A DNA stretch of 64,000 nt from Martelella alba. Its GTDB lineage: Bacteria; Pseudomonadota; Gammaproteobacteria; Enterobacterales; Enterobacteriaceae. The stretch lies in contig NZ_SZPQ01000010.1 of assembly GCF_005217455.1 (NCBI RefSeq), forward strand, positions 62,001 to 126,000, written 5' to 3'. The translations under genes were made by a program, and so were the position numbers. The notes under the pieces were generated by a model. It saw only the letters and a list, made by a program, of their open reading frames with translations, searched no databases and was not told the DNA's origin. This document shows positions 31,512 to 40,216 of this stretch, one piece after another (the first letter of the stretch is position 1; every line of letters starts with the position of its first letter).

Positions 31512-32696
31512 ATGTCAACGAGAAATGCCCGCCCCGGTGGGGAAGATTACTCCACCCAGCGACTAAGCCAGCGTTATCGTTTCGCCGATCCGAACATGGA
31601 TTTGTTCTTTCTGGGCGCCCTTGGATGGGCGCCCGCGGGCGGTATTTCGGCGGGAGAGGCATTTGCCATCGCCGCAAAAATCGAAGATGGCGATGCGGCC
31701 TCGTGGACCCGGGCCTTCGAAGCGCAAGGCGAATACCTTGTAAACCAGGCCGAGCATTGGCGGGCGCAGGGTGAAATAGTGTCCGCCGGCGAGACGCGCC
31801 TGCGCGCTTTCACCTGCTACCGGCTCGCCTGGCAATTCGTCTCGCCGGGAGAACGGTTCATCGCGCTTTGCAAAAAGGGCCAGGGACTTTTCGATCAGGC
31901 GATGGAAGAGCTGGCGTTGTCCGTGGAGCGCTTTGCCGTACCGTATGGCGATACCGCCCTTCCCGGCCATTTCTTCCGCGCGGTTGAACCTGATGCGCCG
32001 ACCCTTATTGTGATTGGCGGCGCCGATACCTGTCACGAAGATCGTTTCCTCTCGCAAGGACGATATTATTTCGCCAGGGGATATAACGTGGTCTTGGTTG
32101 ATTTGCCCGGACAAGGCGCGACGCCGGTTGATGGGTTGTCTTGGGAGCCGGAAACGGAAAAGCCCATAGGCGCCGTCATCGATTTGCTTATCGCGCGCTT
32201 TGGCGTGGACACTTCCCGCTTGGCTTTACTGGGCATGAGCCTGGGCGGTTATTTCGCGGCCCGGGCGGCGGCCGAAGAACCCCGATTAAGCGCGGTTATC
32301 GCCACGCCGGTCTTATCGCAGCCTTCAACGTTGTTCATCGCCGCCGGCAAAACGCATTTCGACGTATCCAAGGCGGCCGAAAAAAATAGGGAAACCCTCA
32401 TATGGAAAGCCGGCGTAAAGGACTTTCAACATCTTGGCCAAAAATGGGCGGGCGTGAGTGCTGATCCCGCTAGGGTGAGAATGCCGTTTTTGTCCGTGCT
32501 TGGCGCTCAGGAAGGTGAAGTCTGGCAACAACAGACCCGCGCCTGGCATGAAGCGATCGGCTCACCGCAAAAGCGTCTGATCGTTCTGGGGCCGGAAACC
32601 GGAGCCGATGCGCATTGCCAGGGGAATAATCCCCTCCGTTTAGCCCAGGAGGTTCATGCCTGGCTGGGTGGCGTGTTGACACCGAGACCGTCATGA
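31512..32696 (+). CDS. Alpha/beta hydrolase (FrsA/dipeptidyl-peptidase-like)
   Basis: A 394-residue protein with an N-terminal helical part (about 1-150) and an alpha/beta-hydrolase core. The nucleophile elbow is GMSLGG with Ser243, and TLIVIGGADTCHED forms the oxyanion strand region. The catalytic Asp probably lies near LGAQEGEVW, and the final His is in GADAHCQGNNP. The architecture is that of FrsA/DUF1100 or 2,6-dihydroxypseudooxynicotine hydrolase-like enzymes, which cleave C-C or ester bonds; the substrate cannot be inferred. ATG 31512 follows GGGGAG by four bases. The divergent TetR regulator suggests induction by a small molecule. Confidence 0.75.
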   Translation: MSTRNARPGGEDYSTQRLSQRYRFADPNMDLFFLGALGWAPAGGISAGEAFAIAAKIEDGDAASWTRAFEAQGEYLVNQAEHWRAQGEIVSAGETRLRAFTCYRLAWQFVSPGERFIALCKKGQGLFDQAMEELALSVERFAVPYGDTALPGHFFRAVEPDAPTLIVIGGADTCHEDRFLSQGRYYFARGYNVVLVDLPGQGATPVDGLSWEPETEKPIGAVIDLLIARFGVDTSRLALLGMSLGGYFAARAAAEEPRLSAVIATPVLSQPSTLFIAAGKTHFDVSKAAEKNRETLIWKAGVKDFQHLGQKWAGVSADPARVRMPFLSVLGAQEGEVWQQQTRAWHEAIGSPQKRLIVLGPETGADAHCQGNNPLRLAQEVHAWLGGVLTPRPS

Positions 32697-32890
32697 AACC
32701 CTAAAACACCGCCACCAGACCGTGCGCGCCCATAAGCGAGAAGTCGAAGCCCTTTTGCATAAGCGCTTTCCCGAGCCGCTGCCCGGCGATAGGGCGCGCG
32801 CCGCACAGCTTGCCCGGCATCTGGCGTTTCCGCTGGAAGGCAACAGCGATGGCGTTATCGGCTTCTCAACAGGTTTTAGCGACCGGTTAG

Positions 32891-33310
32891 TTAAGCCTGC
32901 CCACGCCAAGCCATCGGATATTGCCCGTAATCATTTTGCCGTCCCTTCGGCCAAGGCGACAACCTCAGCCCAAACGCCCTCATCGACGGGAATGCCCTGG
33001 CTGAGATTGTCATTTCGGGTTTTGACTTCCATTTCGCCGGGATAGTAAACCGTCGTTTTTCGGGGGGATTACCGAGAAAAAAGACGTTATTTCCAACGAT
33101 ATAACCAACAACGCTTTCATATACGAATCGAGAGTATGGATACAGCAAAGTGTTTATTATCAGTGCGAGAACAAGACCAGCATGCCAAGGTGTTTGCGCT
33201 TGACTATGAACGGTGATCGCGATTGCAGGCCATATGAGACCGAATAAGAACTGCCGTATGAAATACTGTCGCGACAACCCGCCAAAAGTTTTTTGCAATA
33301 CCGGATGCAC
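32891..33310 (-). pseudogene. Truncated small membrane protein, possibly colicin/microcin immunity-like
   Basis: GTG 33310 has a strong AAGGAG six bases upstream, so the 5' end is a genuine gene start. The first 86 codons are AT-rich and encode two hydrophobic segments (about 17-34 and 44-62) with TLLYPYSRFVYESVVGYI, reminiscent of the colicin E1/microcin immunity family (…PYSK…E…). From about 33050 the frame runs into the GC-rich dehydrogenase remnant and adds 53 unrelated residues, so the original C-terminus is lost. Family assignment is tentative. Confidence 0.38.
32931..33050 (-). pseudogene. C-terminal remnant of a malate/L-lactate dehydrogenase-family gene
   Basis: On the minus strand 39 codons reading YYPGEMEVKTRNDNLSQG and then IPVDEGVWAEVVALAE end at a TGA. 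This resembles the C-terminus of Ldh_2 family NAD(P)-dependent dehydrogenases (PGE.E..TR...L..GIP.D...W..L). An in-frame stop lies seven codons upstream, so only a tail is left. The remnant is GC-rich while the sequence to its right is AT-rich, marking a recombination junction near 33050. From 32697 to 32930 I see further GC-rich sequence with no supportable gene. Confidence 0.4.
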
Positions 33311-33374
33311 AAATTTCTCCTTATTTTACACCAGTGAAGTAGCAGTGCCGGTTACTGAAAACTCGAACCAGAAG

Positions 33375-33498
33375 TTCGTGGCTTCACCCACCCGGCACGG
33401 AGATTCGTGGTTTCACCCACCGATCATCAAGTCTATGATTTTTCAGGTTGAAATCCTTGTCTTGGCGAGAATATCCGCCTTTGAGGCGGTGGGTGAAA
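33375..33498. repeat. Short element with 12-bp inverted ends and a direct repeat
   Basis: TTTCACCCACCG (33411-33422) and CGGTGGGTGAAA (33487-33498) are perfect inverted repeats enclosing 64 bp; inside the right end is the hairpin CCGCC-TTTGA-GGCGG (33478-33492). A near copy of the left end, TTCGTGGCTTCACCCACC, precedes it at 33375-33392. The layout recalls the 3' end of IS200/IS605 tnpB elements, of which this could be a remnant; there is no transposase. Confidence 0.45.
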
Positions 33499-33508
33499 TC
33501 CCGCAGCT

Positions 33509-33835
33509 TCATTCAAAGATCGTGGCAACCTTGGCTAAGACCTCATCCATGATCGCCACAGACAGGCTTTCCACCTTGCGCCCATTGCGGGCGTTGAGAT
33601 CGAGCACGCGGGGCTGATCGCAGCGTACAACGCCGGTTGTCTTGCCCCCGACCAGAGGCACAGCAAAGCCAAGGCGTCGCGCGAAATCGCCGCCATTCGT
33701 AATCGGCAAAACCACCGGCAGGCAAGTCGCTTGATTGAACTCATCCGGCGAGATGACGACGACCGGTCGGTGTCCACGCTGTTCACGGCCATGCGTTGGC
33801 TCCAGATCGACCATGTAGACCTCGCCGCGCTTCAT
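33509..33835 (-). CDS. MazF/PemK/ChpB-type mRNA interferase toxin
   Basis: A 108-residue toxin of the PemK/MazF family, which cuts single-stranded mRNA at short sequences. Conserved strings are RGEVYMVDLEPTHGREQRG (start of the SH3-like barrel), RPVVVISPDEFN with the catalytic-region Arg, and PITNGG. It is closer to ChpB than to MazF in the GGDFARRLGFAVPL block. Its start overlaps the antitoxin stop by 4 bp (ATGA). It probably belongs to the island remnant beside guaA. Confidence 0.9.
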   Translation of the reverse strand: MKRGEVYMVDLEPTHGREQRGHRPVVVISPDEFNQATCLPVVLPITNGGDFARRLGFAVPLVGGKTTGVVRCDQPRVLDLNARNGRKVESLSVAIMDEVLAKVATIFE

Positions 33836-34089
33836 AGAAGTTCGCGGCCCACCGCAGGGGTATCAACCCATTCGCGCTCTTCGGGCAGCTGAGGCTGCGT
33901 ATAGTCCGATGCTGCCAGAAGCTCGGCCATCGTGTATCGCGGCCGCGCCGTCGGCTCGACAACGAGGCGACCGTTATCGACGGCAAGACCGACCTTGGCC
34001 CCGGCCGACAGGTGCAGAACGTCGAGCAGCGCCGGAGGAACGGCGAGCATGATGGAACCGCCGACCTTGCGCAGATTTGTGGTGTGCAT
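33832..34089 (-). CDS. AbrB/MazE-type antitoxin (ChpS/PemI-like)
   Basis: An 85-residue antitoxin. The N-terminal swapped-hairpin DNA-binding domain (about 1-45) reads LRKVGGSIMLAVPPALLDVL, as in ChpS. The acidic C-terminal tail (LAASDYTQPQLPEEREW) would wrap and neutralise the toxin. ATG 34089 follows AGGAGG by five bases and is preferred over the GTG at 34095. It precedes and overlaps the toxin gene, the usual order. Confidence 0.9.
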   Translation of the reverse strand: MHTTNLRKVGGSIMLAVPPALLDVLHLSAGAKVGLAVDNGRLVVEPTARPRYTMAELLAASDYTQPQLPEEREWVDTPAVGRELL

Positions 34090-34103
34090 AGGCACCTCCT
34101 TTA

Positions 34104-34121
34104 GTTATACTAAAATATAAC
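34104..34121 (-). promoter_or_regulatory. Toxin-antitoxin autoregulatory operator
   Basis: GTTATA-N6-TATAAC is a perfect inverted repeat placed over the expected promoter, directly upstream of the antitoxin ribosome-binding site. Binding by the antitoxin or the complex would repress the pair. Confidence 0.5.
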
Positions 34122-34210
34122 ACAGTGCCACCCTTCTCTTCAAGGCCACTTTTGGATTGTGCAATCCCAACCACTTCGATTCTGATGCAGAAAAAGATGG
34201 AGCGATAATT

Positions 34211-34561
34211 ATGGAATGGCTGTTACCGCTATTGGGCGGCTTGGGAGTGGGGTCAATCCTTTCATCAGCACTGACTCAGTTAATGTCACGAAGATCAGCG
34301 AAAACTGACCGCCTATATCAAGAAAAAAAGGAGGCATATTTTGGCCTCCTTGGAGCTTTGCACGCGGCGGCTGTTACCCCATCCGAAGAGAACTCCAAGC
34401 ATTTTGCTCTTTGGCAAACCAAGTGCGAGATTTTTGGTGATCCTGATGTTGCGAAACATGTACAAGAACTCGTGGATACGAACGAGGGGCCAAGGGAAGC
34501 CAGGAATAAGGCGTTTAGCTCGCTTATTCAGGCAATGAGGGCTGACCTTCGAAGGGTATGA
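34211..34561 (+). CDS. Small membrane-anchored protein of unknown function
   Basis: A 116-residue protein. Residues 2-24 form a glycine-rich membrane segment (EWLLPLLGGLGVGSILSSAL), followed by a charged cytoplasmic-type helical domain with TDRLYQEKKEAYFGLLGALH. Proteins of this layout are frequent in integrative islands; no function is known to me. ATG 34211 with GGAG eight bases upstream is chosen over an upstream frame start. It is divergent from the toxin-antitoxin pair. Confidence 0.6.
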   Translation: MEWLLPLLGGLGVGSILSSALTQLMSRRSAKTDRLYQEKKEAYFGLLGALHAAAVTPSEENSKHFALWQTKCEIFGDPDVAKHVQELVDTNEGPREARNKAFSSLIQAMRADLRRV

Positions 34562-34667
34562 AACGTCGCCTATCGATAGGCGAGGACAGTCACACCGCGA
34601 CAGACGCCGCTATATTGGTGCATCAAGCGGCTCTCTATGGGGCTTCGCGAAAGAAGGGAGGCACCAA

Positions 34668-34955
34668 ATGAACAGCGATGACGAGAACACGCTCACGAAA
34701 CTGCCCGCAGGCGAACTCGCTGACGTACTGGACATGATGCTGTGGAACATGAGCAATCCACCGGGGCAGAACGAGGGACAAAAATGGTTGGCCGAATTGC
34801 TAACTCGGCCAGACGCTGAGACGCCTGAAATTCAAATAGCCATCAAGGTTATGCTCGACTACTTGTCGCCGGAGAAGAACCGCAAGGTCAGCTTCCTGCC
34901 GCCAACGCCGTATCGCCCAAAGGTCAGCGTCTCCTGCCTGCCATGGATCGCATAG
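34668..34955 (+). pseudogene. Unknown protein, 3' end lost by fusion to integrase remnant
   Basis: AGGGAGG six bases before ATG 34668 supports a real start. The first 65-70 residues (MNSDDENTLTKLPAGELADV, ending …AIKVMLDYLSPEKN) are acidic and helical. The remaining residues are read from the antisense of the integrase fragment that begins near 34880, so the original C-terminus is missing. The family is unrecognised; it is probably an island gene. Confidence 0.5.
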
Positions 34956-35074
34956 TTGTATCGGAACGAGATGCTGCCCGCAGGCGTGACCGCGACGTAC
35001 AACCCATCCCGGTCGTTCACCTTGTAGAGTTTATCCGTGGGCTTCAAGTTGCGCAGTTTGGTATCGGTCAGCAT
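34859..35074 (-). pseudogene. Tyrosine-type integrase, N-terminal fragment
   Basis: Starting at ATG 35074 the minus strand encodes LTDTKLRNLKPTDKLYKVND and YVAVTPAGSISFRYNYAI, the DUF4102 N-terminal arm-binding domain of P4-type island integrases. After about 58 residues (FGRYG) the similarity stops at the junction with the 34668 gene; the catalytic domain with the R-H-R-Y residues is absent. It lies 307 bp from the 3' end of guaA, a frequent integration site, so it is the scar of a deleted island. The 300 bp between it and guaA (35075-35380) contain its AT-rich promoter region, an 11-base direct repeat CTTGGCGATAC (35091 and 35267) and the guaA terminator. Confidence 0.75.
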
Positions 35075-35305
35075 CGGTTCGTGGCACTCCACTTGGCGAT
35101 ACCATGACCGGAAACCACAAGAATATCCGGATAAAATTCTTTTTATTCATATGTTTACCAATTTTCAATACCATGAATAGCTCTTGGCGGCCCGCATGGT
35201 ATCAACCGAAATCATGGCATCAGACTCAATCAGTGCCATGCACTATGCCATAAAAAATTCCTGCTTGGCGATACTCTTTGGTGCCCGACAATGCTGGACA
35301 AAAAT

Positions 35306-35331
35306 GCAAAAAAACCCGCATTTCTGCGGGC
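35306..35331 (-). terminator. Rho-independent terminator of guaBA
   Basis: On the minus strand CCCGCA-GAAA-TGCGGG (35330-35315) is followed directly by seven T residues. It lies 50 bp behind the guaA stop. Confidence 0.9.
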
Positions 35332-35380
35332 TTATGAGCACTTTCATGCTGGGTGATGCCACCCTATGCCAGACGCGGGA

Positions 35381-36958
35381 TCATTCCCACTCAATCGTTG
35401 CCGGCGGCTTTCCGGAAATATCGTAAACCACTCTGGATATTCCATTGATCTCGTTGATAATGCGGTTGGATACCCGGCCTAGGAAATCATAGGGCAAGTG
35501 CGCCCAGTGGGCGGTCATAAAATCGATGGTTTCCACCGCCCGTAACGAAACCACCCAGTCGTATTTACGGCCGTCGCCCATCACGCCCACCGAACGCACG
35601 GGCAGAAACACAGCGAACGCCTGGCTGACCTTATGGTACAGCTCGGCCTTGCGCAGTTCCTCGATAAAGATGGCATCGGCGCGACGCAACAGATCGCAGT
35701 ACTCCTTCTTCACCTCGCCCAGCACGCGCACGCCCAGGCCGGGGCCGGGAAAGGGATGACGGTAAAGCATATCGTAAGGCAGGCCCAGCTCCAGGCCGAT
35801 TTTGCGCACCTCGTCCTTAAACAGTTCTTTTAAGGGTTCCACCAGGCCGAGCTTCATCTCTTTGGGCAAACCGCCGACATTATGATGCGACTTGATCACA
35901 TGAGCCTTGCCGGTTGCGGAAGCCGCGGATTCAATCACGTCGGGGTAAATGGTGCCCTGGGCCAGCCACTTCACATCCCGTTGCCTTGACGCCTCTTCAT
36001 CAAATACCTCGACAAACACCCGACCAATGGTCTTACGCTTGGCCTCCGGGTCGCTAATGCCGGCCAAGGCGCTCAAAAAACGGGATTCGGCCGGTACATG
36101 CACGATATTCAGTCCATATTTCTCACCGAACATCTCCAGCACCTGGTCGGCCTCATTAAGCCGCAACAGGCCGTTATCCACGAATACGCAGGTTAGACGG
36201 GAACCAATGGCGCGGTGCAACAGCATGGCGGTGACCGACGAATCCACTCCGCCGGACAGGCCGAGTATCACCTGATCATCCCCGACCTTTTTGCGCAGGC
36301 GCTCCACCGCGTCGTCAATGATCCGGGCCGGCGTCCACAACGCCTCGCATTGGCAAATGTCCCGCACGAAACGTTCCAGAATACGCTGTCCCTGGCGGGT
36401 ATGGGTAACCTCGGGATGAAATTGCACGCCGTAAAAACGTTTCTCATCATTGGCCATAATGGCGAAGGGGCAAGTGTCGGTACTGGCGACGGTCACAAAC
36501 CCGGCCGGAATACCGGTAACCTTATCGCCATGGCTCATCCACACATCCAGCAGTGGATTGTTATCGGCGCTGAGGGCATCCCGGATATCCCGAATCAGCG
36601 CGCTGTCATGCACGACTTCCACCTGCGCGTAGCCGAATTCGCGCTGATGAGAACCTTCCACCTTGCCGCCGAGCTGCATGGCCATGGTCTGCATGCCATA
36701 ACAAACCCCCAGCACCGGCACGCCGGCCTGAAACACATAATCCGGCGCCACCGGACTGTTATGTTCGGTCGTACTTTCCGGACCGCCGGAGAGGATGATG
36801 CCGCTGGGGGCGAAGGCGCGGATCTGCGACTCCGTCACATCCCAGGCCCAGAGTTCGCAATATACCCCCAGCTCGCGCACCCGGCGGGCGATAAGCTGGG
36901 TGTACTGCGATCCGAAGTCCAGAATCAGAATGCGGTGTTGATGAATATTGTCGGTCAT
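35381..36958 (-). CDS. guaA: GMP synthase (glutamine-hydrolysing)
   Basis: Converts XMP, ATP and glutamine to GMP. It has 525 residues, the same length as E. coli GuaA. The N-terminal class I amidotransferase domain has Cys86 in GVCYGMQTM, with His/Glu in the FHPEVTH block. The ATP-pyrophosphatase P-loop GLSGGVDSS is near 230, and the C-terminal dimerisation domain ends with [10 protein letters not shown]. The start ATG 36958 gives [20 protein letters not shown]; the frame stays open 32 codons upstream, but those are not conserved. It follows guaB by 111 bp and is the second gene of guaBA. Its 3' end adjoins an integrase fragment. Confidence 0.97.
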   Translation of the reverse strand: MTDNIHQHRILILDFGSQYTQLIARRVRELGVYCELWAWDVTESQIRAFAPSGIILSGGPESTTEHNSPVAPDYVFQAGVPVLGVCYGMQTMAMQLGGKVEGSHQREFGYAQVEVVHDSALIRDIRDALSADNNPLLDVWMSHGDKVTGIPAGFVTVASTDTCPFAIMANDEKRFYGVQFHPEVTHTRQGQRILERFVRDICQCEALWTPARIIDDAVERLRKKVGDDQVILGLSGGVDSSVTAMLLHRAIGSRLTCVFVDNGLLRLNEADQVLEMFGEKYGLNIVHVPAESRFLSALAGISDPEAKRKTIGRVFVEVFDEEASRQRDVKWLAQGTIYPDVIESAASATGKAHVIKSHHNVGGLPKEMKLGLVEPLKELFKDEVRKIGLELGLPYDMLYRHPFPGPGLGVRVLGEVKKEYCDLLRRADAIFIEELRKAELYHKVSQAFAVFLPVRSVGVMGDGRKYDWVVSLRAVETIDFMTAHWAHLPYDFLGRVSNRIINEINGISRVVYDISGKPPATIEWE

Positions 36959-37069
36959 AGCGGGCGTATTCCCCAAACGGCTGGCTAAAAAACAGACAGC
37001 CCGGCACGAACCGGGCATCTCATTTCCGGCGAGGCTGTTTTGCCGCGCCGGCAAAGCACGGACAATCGA

Positions 37070-38533
37070 TCAGCCCATGCGGTAATTTGGCGATTCCTTG
37101 GTGATGGCTACGTCATGCACATGGCTTTCCTGGATGCCGGCGCCGCTGATGCGCACAAATTCCGCCTTGGTGCGCAGTTCGTCAATGGTGGCGCAGCCGG
37201 TCAAGCCCATACAGGAGCGCAATCCGCCCATTTGCTGGTGAACAATTTCCTTCAGACGGCCCTTATAGGCCACCCGGCCTTCGATGCCCTCAGGCACCAG
37301 CTTGTCGGCGGCGTTGTCCGTCTGGAAGTAGCGATCGGACGATCCTTTGGACATGGCGCCAAGCGATCCCATGCCGCGATAGGATTTAAAAGAACGTCCC
37401 TGGAAAAGTTCGATTTCGCCGGGGGATTCCTCGGTACCGGCCAGAAGCGACCCCACCATAACGCAAGAGGCGCCGGCGGCGATAGCTTTGGCGATGTCGC
37501 CGGAGAAACGGATGCCGCCATCGGCGATAACCGGGATCCCGGTGCCTTCCAGGGCTTCCACCGCATCGGAAATGGCGGTGATCTGCGGTACGCCCACACC
37601 GGTAACGATACGGGTGGTGCAAATGGATCCAGGACCGATGCCGACCTTGACGGCACTGACGCCGGCTTCCACCAGCGCAACGGCGCCGGCGCCGGTGGCC
37701 ACGTTGCCGCCGATGATCTGGAGATCGGGGTATTTGGCGCGGGTTTCGCGGATCCGTTGCAAAACGCCTTCGGAATGGCCATGGGACGAATCAATAAGCA
37801 GCACGTCGATACCGGCCGCCACCAGGGCGTCGATGCGTTCTTCATTACCGGCGCCGGCGCCCACCGCCGCGCCGACCCGCAACCGGCCATGCTGATCTTT
37901 GCAGGCGTTGGGCTTACGTTCCGCTTTTTGGAAATCCTTTACGGTAATCATACCCAACAGATGAAAATGATTGTCCACCACCAACGCTTTTTCCACGCGT
38001 TTTTCATGCATCTTCTGCAGCACCACCTCGCGGGCCTCGCCTTCCTTGACCGTGACCAGGCGCTCTTTAGGCGTCATTACGGCGGTAACCGGTTGGGAGA
38101 GGTCGGTCACGAACCGCACATCGCGGCCGGTAATGATACCCACCAGCTCATTATCGCCGGTGACGACCGGATAGCCGGCGAAACCGTTGCGAGCCGTCAT
38201 TTCCTTCACTTCGGAAAGCAGCGTATCGGGCGTGACGGTTTTCGGATTGGTCACCACGCCGCTTTCATGCTTTTTCACCCGGCTGACTTCCTCGGCCTGG
38301 CGCTCGATGGACATGTTTTTGTGAATAAACCCGATGCCGCCCTCCTGGGCCAGCGCGATGGCCAGGGGCGCTTCGGTTACCGTATCCATGGCGGCGGACA
38401 GCAACGGAATATTGAGACGGATGGTCTTGGTCAATTGTGTTGTCAGGTCGGCCGTATTGGGCAATACCGTGGAGTGGGCGGGCAGCAGCAGGAGATCGTC
38501 GAAAGTCAGGGCTTCTTTTGCGATACGTAGCAT
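37070..38533 (-). CDS. guaB: Inosine-5'-monophosphate dehydrogenase
   Basis: NAD-dependent oxidation of IMP to XMP, the first committed step to GMP. It has 487 residues (488 in E. coli). The TIM barrel carries catalytic Cys305 in [15 protein letters not shown]. Two CBS domains are inserted at about 95-205 ([18 protein letters not shown] and [17 protein letters not shown]). The flap ends in [11 protein letters not shown]. It is the first gene of guaBA, divergent from xseA, with a PurR box in the shared 161-bp region. Confidence 0.97.
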   Translation of the reverse strand: MLRIAKEALTFDDLLLLPAHSTVLPNTADLTTQLTKTIRLNIPLLSAAMDTVTEAPLAIALAQEGGIGFIHKNMSIERQAEEVSRVKKHESGVVTNPKTVTPDTLLSEVKEMTARNGFAGYPVVTGDNELVGIITGRDVRFVTDLSQPVTAVMTPKERLVTVKEGEAREVVLQKMHEKRVEKALVVDNHFHLLGMITVKDFQKAERKPNACKDQHGRLRVGAAVGAGAGNEERIDALVAAGIDVLLIDSSHGHSEGVLQRIRETRAKYPDLQIIGGNVATGAGAVALVEAGVSAVKVGIGPGSICTTRIVTGVGVPQITAISDAVEALEGTGIPVIADGGIRFSGDIAKAIAAGASCVMVGSLLAGTEESPGEIELFQGRSFKSYRGMGSLGAMSKGSSDRYFQTDNAADKLVPEGIEGRVAYKGRLKEIVHQQMGGLRSCMGLTGCATIDELRTKAEFVRISGAGIQESHVHDVAITKESPNYRMG

Positions 38534-38586
38534 AGCAATATCTCACCAGGGTGAATGTATAAAATATTGCCGTGGCATTATACAGA

Positions 38587-38602
38587 ACGTAAACGGTTGC
38601 CT
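38587..38602 (-). promoter_or_regulatory. PurR box upstream of guaBA
   Basis: Minus strand AGGCAACCGTTTACGT fits the PurR operator consensus ANGCAANCGNTTNCNT at every defined position. It lies 54 bp before the guaB start, between guaB and xseA. In E. coli guaBA is also repressed by PurR with hypoxanthine or guanine. Confidence 0.82.
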
Positions 38603-38694
38603 CCAGCACTTTTTTGAAAAAACACTTGCCAACCGGTGCGCAATAAGTAATATCAATCGATTAAGTCCCGCTTAATGAAGTTGATCCCGCTCAC

Positions 38695-40068
38695 ATGTCT
38701 GATGCCGCCGCCCCCCTGATTTTCACCGTTTCCCGCCTCAACCAACAGGTGCGTGAGCTGTTGGAAAACGAAATGGGCCGCCTTTGGCTGACCGGCGAGA
38801 TCTCCAATTTTTCGCAGCCAGCCTCCGGCCATTGGTATTTCACGCTCAAAGACGATCGCGCCCAGGTGCGATGCGCGATGTTTCGCAATAGCAACCGGCG
38901 GGTGGCCTTCGCGCCGCGCAACGGTCAGCAGGTGCTGGTGCACGCGTCGTTAACGCTGTATGAGCCGCGCGGGGATTACCAGTTGATTGCCGAGAGTATG
39001 CAGCAAGCCGGCGCCGGTCTGTTGCAACAACAGTTTGAACAACTCAAGCAGCGCCTGGCGGCGGAGGGTCTGTTCGACCAGGACCATAAACGGCCGCTGC
39101 CGAGCCCCGCCCGCAAGGTCGGCGTGATCACCTCCGCCAGCGGTGCGGCGCTGCACGATATCCTCACGGTATTGCAACGTCGCGACCCCTCGCTGCCGGT
39201 GATCATTTATCCCGCCCTGGTGCAGGGGCAGGATGCGCCGCCGGCCATTGTTCGGGCCCTTGCCCTCGCCAACGCGCGCCAGGAATGCGATGTGCTGATT
39301 GTCGGTCGCGGCGGCGGTTCGCTGGAAGATTTGTGGTGTTTCAACGATGAACGTGTGGCGCGGGCCATTCATGCCAGCGCAATACCGGTGGTCAGCGCGG
39401 TCGGTCATGAAGTGGACGTCACCATCGCCGATTTCGTCGCCGATCTGCGAGCGCCTACGCCGTCGGCCGCGGCCGAGCTGGTCAGCCGCAATCAGTTGGA
39501 GTTGGCGCGCCAGTTGCAGGCGCAACAGCAACGGCTGGAAATGGCGATGGATTACTATCTCGCCCAGCGGCAGCAAACGCTGGCGCGGATTCAGCACCGT
39601 CTGCAACAACAGCACCCCCAATTGCGGCTGGCGCGGCAGTTGACCGCGTTGCTTCGGCTGCGCCGACGGTTGGACGACGGTATTCAGCGGCAGCTGCGTC
39701 TGGCCCAGCGGCGGTATGAGCATCTTAAGCTCCAATTGACGCAGCAATCGCCCTTGCCGCGCATCGGTCGCAGGCAACAGCAGGCGCAGGCGCTGCGCTA
39801 TCGTCTCGATCAGGGCATCGCGCGGCTTTTGCACCGCCATCAACAGCGTTTTGGCATGCTGTGTTCGCAACTGGAGGCGGTAAGCCCGCTGAAAACCCTG
39901 GCGCGCGGTTTTAGCGTCACGACGGATAAAGAAGGCACGCTGATCAAAAGCATCGGCCAGGTCGGCCCCGGAGATACGCTGAGCACCCGTCTGGTCGATG
40001 GACGGGTGGATAGCCGGGTGGTGCGTAGCGTATCGGAACCGGCTTTATCGGCACCCCGCCGCCGGTAA
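38695..40068 (+). CDS. xseA: Exodeoxyribonuclease VII large subunit
   Basis: The catalytic large subunit of exonuclease VII, which degrades single-stranded DNA from both ends together with several XseB subunits. It has 457 residues (456 in E. coli). The N-terminal OB-fold (about 5-105) has [20 protein letters not shown]. The catalytic domain has [32 protein letters not shown] and [17 protein letters not shown]. It continues into a long Gln/Arg-rich coiled coil (about 270-400), which carries the XseB docking region, and a C-terminal segment with [11 protein letters not shown]. It is divergent from guaB. Confidence 0.96.
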   Translation: MSDAAAPLIFTVSRLNQQVRELLENEMGRLWLTGEISNFSQPASGHWYFTLKDDRAQVRCAMFRNSNRRVAFAPRNGQQVLVHASLTLYEPRGDYQLIAESMQQAGAGLLQQQFEQLKQRLAAEGLFDQDHKRPLPSPARKVGVITSASGAALHDILTVLQRRDPSLPVIIYPALVQGQDAPPAIVRALALANARQECDVLIVGRGGGSLEDLWCFNDERVARAIHASAIPVVSAVGHEVDVTIADFVADLRAPTPSAAAELVSRNQLELARQLQAQQQRLEMAMDYYLAQRQQTLARIQHRLQQQHPQLRLARQLTALLRLRRRLDDGIQRQLRLAQRRYEHLKLQLTQQSPLPRIGRRQQQAQALRYRLDQGIARLLHRHQQRFGMLCSQLEAVSPLKTLARGFSVTTDKEGTLIKSIGQVGPGDTLSTRLVDGRVDSRVVRSVSEPALSAPRRR

Positions 40069-40216
40069 TCGCGCCCGTTATCAACGCTCTGGCCTCGCGC
40101 CGTTAAGGCGGCCTGTCATTAACGCCGCCATTAACGTTGCGTCCACGCCGCGCGTCGGGACGTACCCGCCGACGGGGACGACGCCACGGTGTGCTTTTCC
40201 CCGTAACCCCGCGGCG

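Noticed and set aside
32722-33045. Plus-strand frame of 107 codons behind the hydrolase
   Set aside because: Its right half is antisense to the dehydrogenase-tail remnant, and no ribosome-binding site precedes it; I cannot support a gene.
33361-33425. Possible CRISPR array from the TTCGTGG…CACCC repeats
   Set aside because: Only two direct copies 29 bp apart and one inverted copy; no array spacing and no cas genes.
32700-35380. Second copy of the guaA 3' end as attachment-site repeat
   Set aside because: No duplicate of the last 15 bases of guaA was found in this stretch; the 11-base repeat CTTGGCGATAC is not part of guaA.
37040-38530. A 496-codon plus-strand frame opposite guaB
   Set aside because: Antisense shadow of guaB, whose motifs and length are perfect.
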